A DNA stretch of 32,944 bases from Lachnospiraceae bacterium (GTDB lineage Bacteria; Bacillota; Clostridia; Lachnospirales; Lachnospiraceae), in assembly GCA_017450065.1 (NCBI GenBank), contig JAFSYI010000007.1:1-32944 (forward strand). The letters run 5' to 3'. Under the pieces are notes generated by a model. The model saw nothing but the letters and a program-made list of their open reading frames with translations, made no database searches and had not been told where the DNA came from. The position numbers and the translations under genes are program-made. Shown piece after piece: positions 17,159 to 27,725 of the stretch. Position 1 is the first letter of the stretch; each line of letters starts with the position of its first letter.

Positions 17159-18670
17159 ATGAATTTAAGACCGGAAGAAATAAGTTCTGTAATCAAGGAT
17201 CAGATAAAGAGATATGCCGGTGAACTGGAGGTATCCGAGGTAGGTACCGTTATCCAGGTCGCAGACGGTATCGCACGTGTCCACGGACTTGAGAAGGCTA
17301 TGATGAACGAGCTTCTTGAGTTCCCGGGCGGAGTATTCGGAATGGTGCTCAACCTTGAAGAGGATAACGTCGGTGCGGTTCTGCTCGGAGCTGACAGGAA
17401 CATCAATGAGGGTGATACCGTCAAGACAACCGGTCGTGTTGTTGAGGTTCCCGTCGGAGATGCAATGCTCGGCCGTGTTGTTAATTCTCTTGGTCAGCCC
17501 ATAGATGGCAAAGGTCCCATACAGACAGATAAATATCGTCAGATAGAACGTGTCGCATCGGGCGTTATTACGAGAAAATCGGTAGATACTCCGTTGCAGA
17601 CCGGTATCAAGGCTATAGATTCGATGATCCCCATAGGAAGAGGTCAGAGAGAGCTTATAATCGGTGACAGACAGACAGGTAAGACGGCGATCGCCGTGGA
17701 TACCATAATAAACCAGAAGGGCCAGGGAGTTAAGTGTATTTATGTTGCTATCGGACAGAAGGCTTCAACGGTTGCATCGATAGTAAAGACACTTGAGGAA
17801 TATAACGCAATGGCGTACACAACAGTTGTTGCGGCGACTGCCTCGGAAATGGCTCCCCTTCAGTATATTGCTCCTTATTCGGGATGCGCTATCGGTGAGG
17901 AGTGGATGGAGAACGGTGAAGATGTTCTCGTAATATATGATGATCTGAGCAAGCATGCGGTTGCATACCGTACACTCTCATTGCTGCTTCGTCGTCCGCC
18001 CGGGCGTGAAGCATATCCCGGCGATGTATTCTATCTTCACTCAAGACTTCTTGAGCGTGCTGCCAGGATGAGCGAGGAATACGGCGGCGGTTCGCTTACG
18101 GCTCTGCCGATTATCGAAACACAGGCAGGCGATGTATCCGCATATATTCCGACTAACGTTATTTCCATAACGGACGGACAGATATATCTTGAGACAGAAA
18201 TGTTCAATGCAGGCTTCCGTCCCGCAGTTAATGCCGGTCTGTCGGTATCCCGTGTCGGTGGTGCGGCACAGATCAAGGCCATGAAGAAGATATCGGCGCC
18301 CATCCGTACAGAGCTTGCACAGTACAGAGAGCTGGCTGCGTTTGCCCAGTTCGGATCGGAGCTTGATGCGGATACGAAGGAGAAGCTGGCACAGGGTGAG
18401 AGACTTAAGGAGATACTTAAGCAGCCCCAGTATCAGCCGATGCCGGTTGAATATCAGGTTATCATCATCTTTGTTGCGGTAAATAAATATCTTCTGGATG
18501 TACCCGTTGCAAAGGTTGTTGATTTCGAGAAAGAATTCTTCGAGTACCTAAAGACGAATTATCCCGAGATTCCGGATTCCATTAAGGATACCAGGGTGGT
18601 TTCCGATGAAGCGGAGGAGAAGCTCAGGAAGGCAATTACGGATTTCAAGGAAGAATTCTTAAAGAATTAA
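17159..18670 (+). CDS. atpA: ATP synthase F1 subunit alpha
   Basis: The 503-residue alpha subunit is of family length. It has the Walker A loop GDRQTGKT (169-176), [13 protein letters not shown], the [16 protein letters not shown] Walker B region, [27 protein letters not shown], and the arginine finger in [17 protein letters not shown]. Non-catalytic alpha subunits alternate with beta in the F1 head. All motifs are intact. Confidence 0.98.
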   Translation: MNLRPEEISSVIKDQIKRYAGELEVSEVGTVIQVADGIARVHGLEKAMMNELLEFPGGVFGMVLNLEEDNVGAVLLGADRNINEGDTVKTTGRVVEVPVGDAMLGRVVNSLGQPIDGKGPIQTDKYRQIERVASGVITRKSVDTPLQTGIKAIDSMIPIGRGQRELIIGDRQTGKTAIAVDTIINQKGQGVKCIYVAIGQKASTVASIVKTLEEYNAMAYTTVVAATASEMAPLQYIAPYSGCAIGEEWMENGEDVLVIYDDLSKHAVAYRTLSLLLRRPPGREAYPGDVFYLHSRLLERAARMSEEYGGGSLTALPIIETQAGDVSAYIPTNVISITDGQIYLETEMFNAGFRPAVNAGLSVSRVGGAAQIKAMKKISAPIRTELAQYRELAAFAQFGSELDADTKEKLAQGERLKEILKQPQYQPMPVEYQVIIIFVAVNKYLLDVPVAKVVDFEKEFFEYLKTNYPEIPDSIKDTRVVSDEAEEKLRKAITDFKEEFLKN

Positions 18671-18692
18671 GTATATAGGCAGGTGAAAATTT

Positions 18693-21115
<2,423 letters not shown>

Positions 21116-21139
21116 GTATTGAAGAATGAGGCATAACAG

Positions 21140-21550
21140 ATGGCTGATGAAAGAGCTTTTGCATTAAAGATCATCACACCGGACAGGGTCTTCTACGAGG
21201 GTGAAGCCATAATGGTCGAGCTTCGTACAACGGAGGGCGAGATAGGTGTTTTTAAGAATCATATCCCGCTGACCTGCGTAGTTGCTCCGGGATTATTGAG
21301 GATCAGGGAATCTGATAAAGAGACGAAGGTTGCGGCATTAATAAGCGGTTTTGTCGAGATATTGCAGGACAGCATGACTATCCTTGCGGAAGTGGTCGAG
21401 TGGTCTGATGAGATCGATCTTACCAGAGCAGAGGAAGCAAGGGAGCGTGCCGAGAAGCGTATTACCGAGAAGGCGGATGACACCGATATGAGGCGCGCAG
21501 AGTGTGCGCTTCAGAGATCGATAGCCCGTATTGAGGCCGCCAAAAAATAG
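21140..21550 (+). CDS. atpC: ATP synthase F1 subunit epsilon
   Basis: Epsilon couples the rotor to F1 and inhibits ATP hydrolysis. The 136-residue protein has an N-terminal beta sandwich (LKIITPDRVFYEGEAIMVELRTTEGEIGVFKNHIPLT) and a C-terminal two-helix region (DEIDLTRAEEARERAEKRI and RRAECALQRSIARIEAAKK). It closes the operon and is followed by a strong terminator. Confidence 0.96.
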   Translation: MADERAFALKIITPDRVFYEGEAIMVELRTTEGEIGVFKNHIPLTCVVAPGLLRIRESDKETKVAALISGFVEILQDSMTILAEVVEWSDEIDLTRAEEARERAEKRITEKADDTDMRRAECALQRSIARIEAAKK

Positions 21551-21605
21551 AAGTATCAGAGTAGATCCGGAGTGATGTCTCTGGATAGTCAATACACAGA
21601 TAGAT

Positions 21606-21635
21606 AACGGCCGGGGATTGCCTTCGGCCGTTTTT
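21606..21635 (+). terminator. Terminator of the atp operon
   Basis: An 8-bp perfect stem (AACGGCCG at 21606-21613, CGGCCGTT at 21625-21632) with an 11-nt loop is followed by a T run to 21635. This is a standard Rho-independent terminator. Confidence 0.85.
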
Positions 21636-21647
21636 AAGTGTTACAAT
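21618..21647 (+). promoter_or_regulatory. Possible promoter overlapping the atp terminator
   Basis: TTGCCT at 21618-21623 and TACAAT at 21642-21647, 18 bp apart, with TG at 21639-21640 as an extended -10. It would drive the gene at 21681 with a leader of about 27 nt. The -35 box lies in the loop and arm of the terminator. Confidence 0.45.
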
Positions 21648-21680
21648 TATCATAAATTTGCGGGATTAAAGATATACTGA

Positions 21681-24218
21681 ATGAGAAATAAGCTGTTAAA
21701 AGCATTAATAAGAATAGCGGTTCTTTTTGCCGTTTTCGTTATATCGGTTTTGGTTACATCCAATGTGATCAATCAGGGTAATACCGACATGACCGCCGAA
21801 ATGAAGAAGGCCGGACTCCCGGTCATATATGTTAACGTCAACGGTGAATATATTAACTGTCTCCATGGCTATGTCGGCGAAATGGAAGGCAGTTATTTGC
21901 GTGGGACGATCACTCCCATGTCTGCCGACAGGACGATACCGGTAAAAATAAAGACATTTGGCAGTATAGTTACCGGAGCTTCTTATGAAGTAAGAACGCT
22001 TGATATGGAGCGTCTGCTTGAAAATGCGGATATCCCCGGGCAGCAGTTTCATAACGAAGAAATAAGTGCTGTCATTCCGGTAAAGGATCTTATAACTGAA
22101 GAAAAAGAATACATGCTTGTGATAAAGCTTGCACTGTCTGACGGAAGGATAGCATCTTATTACTGCAGATTTATTGACAGGCCTGAGCTGTACCTTACAG
22201 AGAAGCTTGAATTTGTACGTAATTTCAGTTCCAAGACCTTCGACAAGGAGGCAGCCGAAGAACTCAAAATGTATATGGAATCCAATTCCGACGGTGATAA
22301 TTCAAGCTTTGGATATGTAAACATCCATTCCAATTTTGAACAGCTGACCTGGGGAGACATGGAACCTGTTCTTGAGAGTGACAAGGAGCTCAGGATCCTG
22401 GATATCAATACTTATGATGCCAGTATACTTCTTAACTACACGGTATCGGCCCGCGGTGAAATGTACGATATTGAGGAATACTTCTATCTGACCAGAGGCT
22501 CCGACAGGATGTACCTTATCGATTACGAACGTACAATGGATAAGATAATAGATGAGGATAATGTTGTTGTGGGAAACGGTAAGATTTTCCATGGAATACT
22601 CTCATCACCTATAGACTATAAGGAAAGTGAAGACGGCGGCTATTTCTGCTTTGTTCAGGAAAGGAGCCTCTACGGTTATGCATCGGGCACCGATTCCCTG
22701 ACAAGGATATATTCATTCCGTGATAAGGAGAATGATGATGTCAGGACGGCATATAAGATGCATAATATTAAGATACTGTATGTTGATGATACCGGGAATG
22801 TATATTTCGCAGTCTACGGATATATGAACAGAGGAATGCATGAAGGAGAGGTCGGAATAGCTATATATTATTACGATTCTGTCTATAATACAGTTGAAGA
22901 GAATCTGTTTATCCCGTATACCAAGTCATATGAGATCCTCAAGCATGATGTAGAGAACCTGTGCTATGTAAACAGGAACGGCATCCTGTATCTTCTGTAT
23001 AACGGAACCATATACAGGATAAATATAGAGACAACAAAGGCAGAGCTTCTTGCAAGCGGGCTGAATGAGACGAGGTTCGTTTCCTCTGAGGACAACAGTA
23101 TGATAGGCTGGCAGCCTGCCGACAGTCTGTATGAATATAATTCACTGAGCTTTATGTCGCTTAACGAAACGCAGCCGGTCAGGATAGATGCCGCGGCCGG
23201 GCACCTCCTGATACCTCTGGGATTCTTTAATCATGATTTTGTTTACGGGAGCGTAGGGGTAAAGGATATACGGCTTGATTCGACAGGACGAACGGTACTT
23301 CCCATGGATTATATCTATATTCAGAATATACAGGGAGAGATCCTTAAGACATATCATCATGACGGTATCTATGTCACGGATGTTGAGTTCGAAGATAATC
23401 TGATGAATCTTTCCAGAGTGATGATCGACAGTGAGACGGATCTCATCTACCAGACCGGTGATGACCAGATAATGAATAATGAAACAAAGGAAGCCTCGGT
23501 CAATACTTATACCAGTGTTGTTACGGAAGAAATGGAGACTATCCGGCAGACAGAGCTCAAGAACGCTAAAGCGGGAGAGAATATCAGGAAGCTTACGACC
23601 AAAGAGGTCCTGTATGAGGGCAACCGCTATTATTACCTTAATGTCAGGGATATTCTGGATCGCTATTATGTTTACTCAAAGGGCGAGATCGTAGCTGTAT
23701 ATACCGATGCTTCAGATGCCGTATATACGGCTGAAGAGGTTAAGGGCACAGTTGTCGACAAGAAGTGCAGCTATATATGGAAGAGCAATGACAGGAAGCC
23801 TAAATACACTATACCGGATATCGAGCCGGCTCAGGCGCAGGATGAGGTACCAACCGCCAGATCGACTCTGGCAGTATGCCTTGAAGAGATGATGAAGACA
23901 GCGGGTGTTTATATCGATGCAACAGAGCTTCTGTCAGAAGGAAGATCGACTCTTGATATCATGAAGGAAAACATGACGGATACAACAGCTCTTGCGCTTT
24001 TGGGATGTTCTACGGATGCAATGATGTATTATGTCAGTATAGGAAGCCCGGTTATCGCGATCGTAGAGGATGACATGGCTGTGCTGATAATCGGATATGA
24101 TAATAAGAACCTGGTCATATATGATCCGGGAGCAGGAACCGTCAGCAAGAAAGGCATAAAGGATTCAACAGAGTGGTTTGCCAAAAACGGCAACCGTTTC
24201 CTGACATATGCAAGATAG
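21681..24218 (+). CDS. Large membrane-anchored protein with degenerate C39-like domain
   Basis: The 845-residue protein starts with an uncleaved-looking signal anchor (residues 8-30, LIRIAVLFAVFVISVLVT), so the bulk is outside. Residues 40 to about 160 look like a beta-rich domain. Residues 290-600 contain repeated short beta stretches such as ILYVDDTGNVYFAVYG, LCYVNRNGILYLLYNGTIYRIN and GKIFHGILSSP, suggestive of a beta propeller. The last 120 residues (from 725) resemble a peptidase C39-like fold: STLAVCLEEMM, then GSPVIAIVEDDMAVLIIGYDNKNLVIYDPGAG. In active members a Cys precedes the first helix and a His precedes the VVVGYD strand; both appear replaced here, so it is probably a binding pseudo-enzyme. 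No good ribosome site precedes the ATG. The stop lies 28 nt before the next gene's likely start. Confidence 0.8.
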   Translation: MRNKLLKALIRIAVLFAVFVISVLVTSNVINQGNTDMTAEMKKAGLPVIYVNVNGEYINCLHGYVGEMEGSYLRGTITPMSADRTIPVKIKTFGSIVTGASYEVRTLDMERLLENADIPGQQFHNEEISAVIPVKDLITEEKEYMLVIKLALSDGRIASYYCRFIDRPELYLTEKLEFVRNFSSKTFDKEAAEELKMYMESNSDGDNSSFGYVNIHSNFEQLTWGDMEPVLESDKELRILDINTYDASILLNYTVSARGEMYDIEEYFYLTRGSDRMYLIDYERTMDKIIDEDNVVVGNGKIFHGILSSPIDYKESEDGGYFCFVQERSLYGYASGTDSLTRIYSFRDKENDDVRTAYKMHNIKILYVDDTGNVYFAVYGYMNRGMHEGEVGIAIYYYDSVYNTVEENLFIPYTKSYEILKHDVENLCYVNRNGILYLLYNGTIYRINIETTKAELLASGLNETRFVSSEDNSMIGWQPADSLYEYNSLSFMSLNETQPVRIDAAAGHLLIPLGFFNHDFVYGSVGVKDIRLDSTGRTVLPMDYIYIQNIQGEILKTYHHDGIYVTDVEFEDNLMNLSRVMIDSETDLIYQTGDDQIMNNETKEASVNTYTSVVTEEMETIRQTELKNAKAGENIRKLTTKEVLYEGNRYYYLNVRDILDRYYVYSKGEIVAVYTDASDAVYTAEEVKGTVVDKKCSYIWKSNDRKPKYTIPDIEPAQAQDEVPTARSTLAVCLEEMMKTAGVYIDATELLSEGRSTLDIMKENMTDTTALALLGCSTDAMMYYVSIGSPVIAIVEDDMAVLIIGYDNKNLVIYDPGAGTVSKKGIKDSTEWFAKNGNRFLTYAR

Positions 24219-24246
24219 GGTATGTGAAGAAAGGTCTAAGGATACG

Positions 24247-25479
24247 ATGGACAGGCTCAGAAAACTATTCGAAGATAATCTTGGTGAAGGATTAAAAAGC
24301 ATAACCGTCAGCAGGCCAAGAAATAAAGACAACCCGGTAAAGAAGATGAAGATAAGGCCCGTACTGTTAAAGGAGGAGCTGTATTTTCAGCTTACATCAT
24401 ACAGGGGAACGCAGGTAATGCATGAGAATCTTAAGAAGGAAAGGCTTACTTACGCGCTGATGAACGCCCTGTCCGGGGATTATGCCCAGCTTGATATGGA
24501 AACAGAAAGCATGACGGCCGCGGCACTTATAAACAGAAAAGGAAGCGTTAATCTTAAAATAAGAAATAAAGACGGTAAAAGCAAAGCTGCAGACAACACT
24601 CCCGCGCTTATGCATAACAGAAGTAAGAATTATATCCTGAAAGAAGGCGAACCGGTCGGATACCTTGTTGATCTGGGTGTTATGACGGCTGACGGGAAGA
24701 TCATAAACAGCCGGTATGACAAGTTCAGACAGATCAACAGATTCCTTGAATACATAGAAGACGTGGTCTCCGGTCTGCCGTATGGAAGAGAGATCAGGAT
24801 AATCGATTTCGGATGCGGAAAATCGTATCTCACCTTTGCCGTCTACCATTATCTGAGTATGATAAGGGGGATGGATGTAAGGATAACCGGACTTGATCTT
24901 AAGGAAGAGGTGATAAAAAACTGCAATGCTCTGAGCAGGAAATACGGTTATGATAAGCTGAAATTCATCTGTGGGGATATTTCATGCTATGAACCGGATG
25001 ACGGAGATGACAGGGTGGATATGGTGGTAACGCTTCATGCCTGCGATACAGCCACAGACTATGCGCTGTATAATGCGGTCAGATGGAATGCGGGAGTGAT
25101 CCTTTCGGTACCATGCTGCCAGCACGAAGTAAACGGACAGATTGCTTCGGATATCCTCAAACCTGTAATGAAATACGGTATAATAAAGGAACGGATGTCG
25201 GCGCTTATAACCGACGGAATAAGGGCAGAGCTTCTTACAGCCTGCGGATATGATGTCCGGATACTTGAGTTCATAGATATGGAGCATACGCCAAAGAACA
25301 TAATGATAAGGGCTGTAAGGAAATCCGGTAAGACAAAGGACAGGACAGATCCTGATGATATGCCGGAAGGACTTACGGAAATGCTTAAGGAGATGCATAT
25401 AAAACCGGCATTGTACAGGCTGCTGTACAGAAAAGAAACGAAGCAAAGCGATAAAAATAACAGTGATACATATCAATGA
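24247..25479 (+). CDS. METTL25-like class I SAM-dependent methyltransferase
   Basis: The 410-residue protein matches the Methyltransf_32/METTL25-like group. Its SAM-binding motif is IIDFGCGKSYLTFAVYHYL (185-203), the acidic motif is ITGLDLKEEVI, and family-typical motifs are LHACDTATDYALYNAVRW (263-280) and PCCQHEVNGQI (289-299). The N-terminal 180 residues (SYRGTQVMHENLKKE, LVDLGVMTADGKIINSRYDKFRQINRFLEYIED) are also family-like. The ATG at 24247 has AAGGA 4 nt upstream; an in-frame ATG at 24208 would overlap the preceding gene and give 423 residues. Targets in bacteria are unknown to me; RNA or protein is possible. The 3' end reads into an AT-rich tandem repeat. Confidence 0.87.
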   Translation: MDRLRKLFEDNLGEGLKSITVSRPRNKDNPVKKMKIRPVLLKEELYFQLTSYRGTQVMHENLKKERLTYALMNALSGDYAQLDMETESMTAAALINRKGSVNLKIRNKDGKSKAADNTPALMHNRSKNYILKEGEPVGYLVDLGVMTADGKIINSRYDKFRQINRFLEYIEDVVSGLPYGREIRIIDFGCGKSYLTFAVYHYLSMIRGMDVRITGLDLKEEVIKNCNALSRKYGYDKLKFICGDISCYEPDDGDDRVDMVVTLHACDTATDYALYNAVRWNAGVILSVPCCQHEVNGQIASDILKPVMKYGIIKERMSALITDGIRAELLTACGYDVRILEFIDMEHTPKNIMIRAVRKSGKTKDRTDPDDMPEGLTEMLKEMHIKPALYRLLYRKETKQSDKNNSDTYQ

Positions 25480-25492
25480 TACACAACGTAGT

Positions 25493-25580
25493 TATATAAC
25501 AATAATACATAACAATGATATATAACAATAATACATAACGATGATATATATTAATGTTGCATAACTATGATATATAACAG
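25493..25580 (+). repeat. 26-bp intergenic tandem repeat, about 3.3 copies
   Basis: Units start at 25493, 25519, 25545 and 25571 (the last one partial), each beginning TATATA, mostly as TATATAACAATAATACATAA with a CAATGA-like end. The first two units differ at one base; the third is more diverged. A degenerate copy may lie before 25493. The array fills much of the gap between the methyltransferase gene and the RanBP2-type gene. Confidence 0.9.
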
Positions 25581-25620
25581 TGGTATCAAAAGATCGGGTA
25601 TTAAACAGGGAGGGCTCTGC

Positions 25621-26691
25621 ATGGACAAAATAGTTAAGGGATACTGGGACTGTCCTTATTGTGGGAATAAGGGAATGAGCGGTCTTGAGAAACGCTGTAC
25701 TAACTGCGGTCATCCGCAGGACGAGGGAACAAAGTTCTATCTCAAACAGGAAAAGGAATATGTTGATGCCGATAAGGCCCAAGCCTATGGTAAGGGCGCG
25801 GACTGGACCTGCAGCTATTGCGGATCACTTAACAGGCATGATGCTGTTGTGTGCGTGGGCTGCGGAGCAGACAGGGAGGAGAGCAGCGGAGATTATTACC
25901 ACAATGTGGAAAACCAGCATAAGAAGGCTGAAGCCAAAAAGAAGGCGGATGAAGAGCTTCACGAACAGCTTTCCGGACTAAAGCAGAGCGGGGGCTTTAA
26001 GAAACGGCTGCCTATAATTATTGGCCTTGCTCTTCTTATCGCCATAATCGCATTTTCATGCAGACCTAAGGATTATTCGGCATCTGTAACTGCCAAGACC
26101 TGGGGACGGGTTATTTCGGTAGAGGCTTATAAGACTGTACAGGAATCTGACTGGACTGTACCGGACGGAGGACGTGTAACGGAAGAACGTAATGAGGTAC
26201 ATCATTATGACAGTGTGCTCGATCATTACGAAACTGTTGAAGTACAGAAATCCAGGCAGGTTCAGGATGGATATGATACTCATACCGATTATACAGATAA
26301 CGGTGACGGAACCTTTACGGAACACACCTACGAAACGCCCAGATACACCACTGAGTACTATACCGAGGAGGAAGAACGTCCGGTTTATGTCCAGGTTCCG
26401 AGATATGCGACCAGATATTACTATGATATAGATAAATGGGTTCAGGATCATACTCTCGAAACATCCGGAAGCGATAATGAGCCGTACTGGGATGATTCGG
26501 GACTTGCGGATAATGAGAGGGAAAACGGCAGGGCTGAGCATTATAAGGTCGTATTTACAACCGATAAGAATAAGTCATATACCGTTGAAACGGATTTAAA
26601 CACGTGGGAAAGACTTAAAGTCGGAGAAGGCGTGGATATTATAGTGCAGAACGGAAATGTTAAGGAAGTAAACGGACAGCCGCTCCGTTAA
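25621..26691 (+). CDS. RanBP2-type zinc finger membrane protein
   Basis: The 356-residue protein has two short zinc fingers. The second (residues 62-81, WTCSYCGSLNRHDAVVCVGC) fits the RanBP2 pattern W-x-C-x2-C-x3-N-x6-C-x2-C exactly. The first (YWDCPYCGNKGMSGLEKRCTNC, 9-29 region) is a looser version. A charged linker (about 85-125) leads to a single membrane helix (130-146). About 200 residues rich in Tyr, Glu, Thr and Asp follow, with several repeats such as PRYTTEYYTEE and PRYATRYYYD. GGGAGGG lies before the ATG at 25621; an in-frame ATG at 25567 lies within the tandem repeat and lacks a site. Its TAA stop shares the palindrome TTAA with the opposite gene's stop. Function is unknown. Confidence 0.85.
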   Translation: MDKIVKGYWDCPYCGNKGMSGLEKRCTNCGHPQDEGTKFYLKQEKEYVDADKAQAYGKGADWTCSYCGSLNRHDAVVCVGCGADREESSGDYYHNVENQHKKAEAKKKADEELHEQLSGLKQSGGFKKRLPIIIGLALLIAIIAFSCRPKDYSASVTAKTWGRVISVEAYKTVQESDWTVPDGGRVTEERNEVHHYDSVLDHYETVEVQKSRQVQDGYDTHTDYTDNGDGTFTEHTYETPRYTTEYYTEEEERPVYVQVPRYATRYYYDIDKWVQDHTLETSGSDNEPYWDDSGLADNERENGRAEHYKVVFTTDKNKSYTVETDLNTWERLKVGEGVDIIVQNGNVKEVNGQPLR

Positions 26692-26930
26692 GAGCAGTGC
26701 CTGCAGGCCTTTATATAGATATCTATATCCTCGACTATGAATTTTGCCTTGTTTTCATGAAGCGGATCACAGGAGTTGTAAATGTATTCAAGTACATCGT
26801 ACTTTGAAAACAGATCCATCACCTGTCTTCCGCTCATTTCTTTTTCATATTTATACTGTTCTATGCAATAGGTCAGGAAATTTCCTTCGTTGGTCATGTG
26901 CTGAATATTCTCCCGGAATTTTCTGAGCAT
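26688..26930 (-). CDS. DUF3791 family small protein
   Basis: The 80-residue protein fits DUF3791: FLTYCIEQYKYEKEMSGRQVMDLFSKYDVLEYIYNSCDPLHENKAKFIVEDIDIYIK, with the typical YKYEK, GVLEYI-like and LH...IVEDI elements. DUF3791 proteins sit in small multi-gene clusters in Clostridia and are proposed as toxin-antitoxin partners (for example with DUF3990). The annotated start at 26930 has a weak AGGG site and lies within a hairpin stem; an internal ATG at 26897 (69 residues) with GGAG upstream is a real alternative. It is third in the minus-strand cluster and ends within the convergent zinc finger gene. Confidence 0.75.
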   Translation of the reverse strand: MLRKFRENIQHMTNEGNFLTYCIEQYKYEKEMSGRQVMDLFSKYDVLEYIYNSCDPLHENKAKFIVEDIDIYIKACRHCS

Positions 26931-26957
26931 ACCGGTACCCTGTTATTCCCGGTATGC
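26927..26957 (-). other. Hairpin covering the DUF3791 start codon
   Basis: GCATACCGG (26927-26935) pairs perfectly with CCGGTATGC (26949-26957) around a 13-nt loop. On the minus strand the 3' arm contains the ATG at 26930-26928. On the plus strand the stem is followed by TTTT, so it could also stop plus-strand read-through. Confidence 0.65.
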
Positions 26958-26995
26958 TTTTGAGCCTTTAATGGTTTCGGACCTGGGATCTGTCA

Positions 26996-27208
26996 TTACT
27001 GTATTATTTCCTTACGGAACAGTTCAAGAAGTTTATACTCACTGTAGGTCCACAGATCGTTGTCGTCCTGCTCAAGCTGTTCGTTGAGCTTTGAGTTATA
27101 GAAGGCGGTGCATGCCTTGATCTCATCCCAGTCGAAGGTTTCCGCAATAAGACCCACCACCTTGGGAACAAGCAATATTCTTATTACACGGTAGCTTTCC
27201 CTGTTCAT
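26996..27208 (-). CDS. Small hypothetical protein of the DUF3791 cluster
   Basis: This encodes 70 residues. The sequence (RILLVPKVVGLIAETFDWDEIKACTAFYNSKLNEQLEQDDNDLWTYSEYKLLELFRKE) is typical of short helical proteins that I have seen next to DUF3791 genes, with a conserved YNS...DLW.YS...LLELF pattern. Its start overlaps the stop of the upstream gene (ATGA), indicating coupled translation. AAGGA lies before the ATG. A toxin or antitoxin role is an unproven suggestion. Confidence 0.65.
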   Translation of the reverse strand: MNRESYRVIRILLVPKVVGLIAETFDWDEIKACTAFYNSKLNEQLEQDDNDLWTYSEYKLLELFRKEIIQ

Positions 27209-27510
27209 TTACGTTTCCTTCCCAGCAGCGATTTTGCTTTCTTTAATTCATCCTTGAGCGATCGTATCATAAGCTCGGCGTGTTTCCTGTGTTCGATAAG
27301 CTCGGTAAGATTCTCGAGATCCTCTTTGTGAACATAATCGGACACGATCCTGTCCCCGTCCCTGTATTTAAGATAGTAATAAGTCTGATTCCCTATTTTT
27401 TTGGGACTCAGGGTCCCCTTGGGAAGAGAGTCCTTGATCTTGCGGTATTCGTTTATCATGAATTCGATGCGCTTGCATTCCCTGGATACGGTATTGGTAA
27501 GGATCCCCAT
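27205..27510 (-). CDS. Small basic coiled-coil protein of the DUF3791 cluster
   Basis: This encodes 101 residues. It begins with a helix (VSRECKRIEFMINEYRKIKDSLP), has a beta-hairpin-like centre (KGTLSPKKIGNQTYYYLKYRDGDRIVSDYVHKED), then a helical Lys-rich end (MIRSLKDELKKAKSLLGRKRK). The layout resembles the N-terminal part of longer clostridial proteins I recall that continue into a nuclease-like domain; if so, this is a short or truncated form. A promoter is recognisable about 100 nt upstream. It is the first gene of the cluster. Confidence 0.65.
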   Translation of the reverse strand: MGILTNTVSRECKRIEFMINEYRKIKDSLPKGTLSPKKIGNQTYYYLKYRDGDRIVSDYVHKEDLENLTELIEHRKHAELMIRSLKDELKKAKSLLGRKRK

Positions 27511-27607
27511 ATCATATTTCCCCTGCGATCTGTTATAGATGGTACCGTTTACGCCTTGTGATCATAAAAAGCGGTACGTTATAAAGCCTTGACGGCACTC
27601 TGATAGT

Positions 27608-27636
27608 AATATACCTAAGAAAACGCAGAAATACAA
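27608..27636 (-). promoter_or_regulatory. Promoter of the DUF3791 cluster
   Basis: On the minus strand TTGTAT (27636-27631) is followed after exactly 17 bp by TATATT (27613-27608). The leader before 27510 is about 90 nt. Confidence 0.65.
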
Positions 27637-27645
27637 GTCTATCCC

Positions 27646-27674
27646 TTGTTAAAAAATTGCTAAAGTGTTATCAT
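27646..27674 (+). promoter_or_regulatory. Promoter of the MFS transporter gene
   Basis: TTGTTA at 27646-27651 and TATCAT at 27669-27674 have a 17-bp spacer. It is back to back with the cluster promoter on the other strand. Confidence 0.5.
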
Positions 27675-27725
27675 AATGGGAAGATTGACAAAGTTATAAC
27701 AAAGATTATGAAAGGAAGTATCAAA

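Noticed and set aside
21673-21678. TATACT as -10 box for the gene at 21681
   Set aside because: It is only 2 nt before the ATG, so transcription would begin inside the coding region; TACAAT at 21642 fits better.
25493-25580. Possible CRISPR array
   Set aside because: Repeat units are directly contiguous with no spacers and drift between copies; there are no cas genes.
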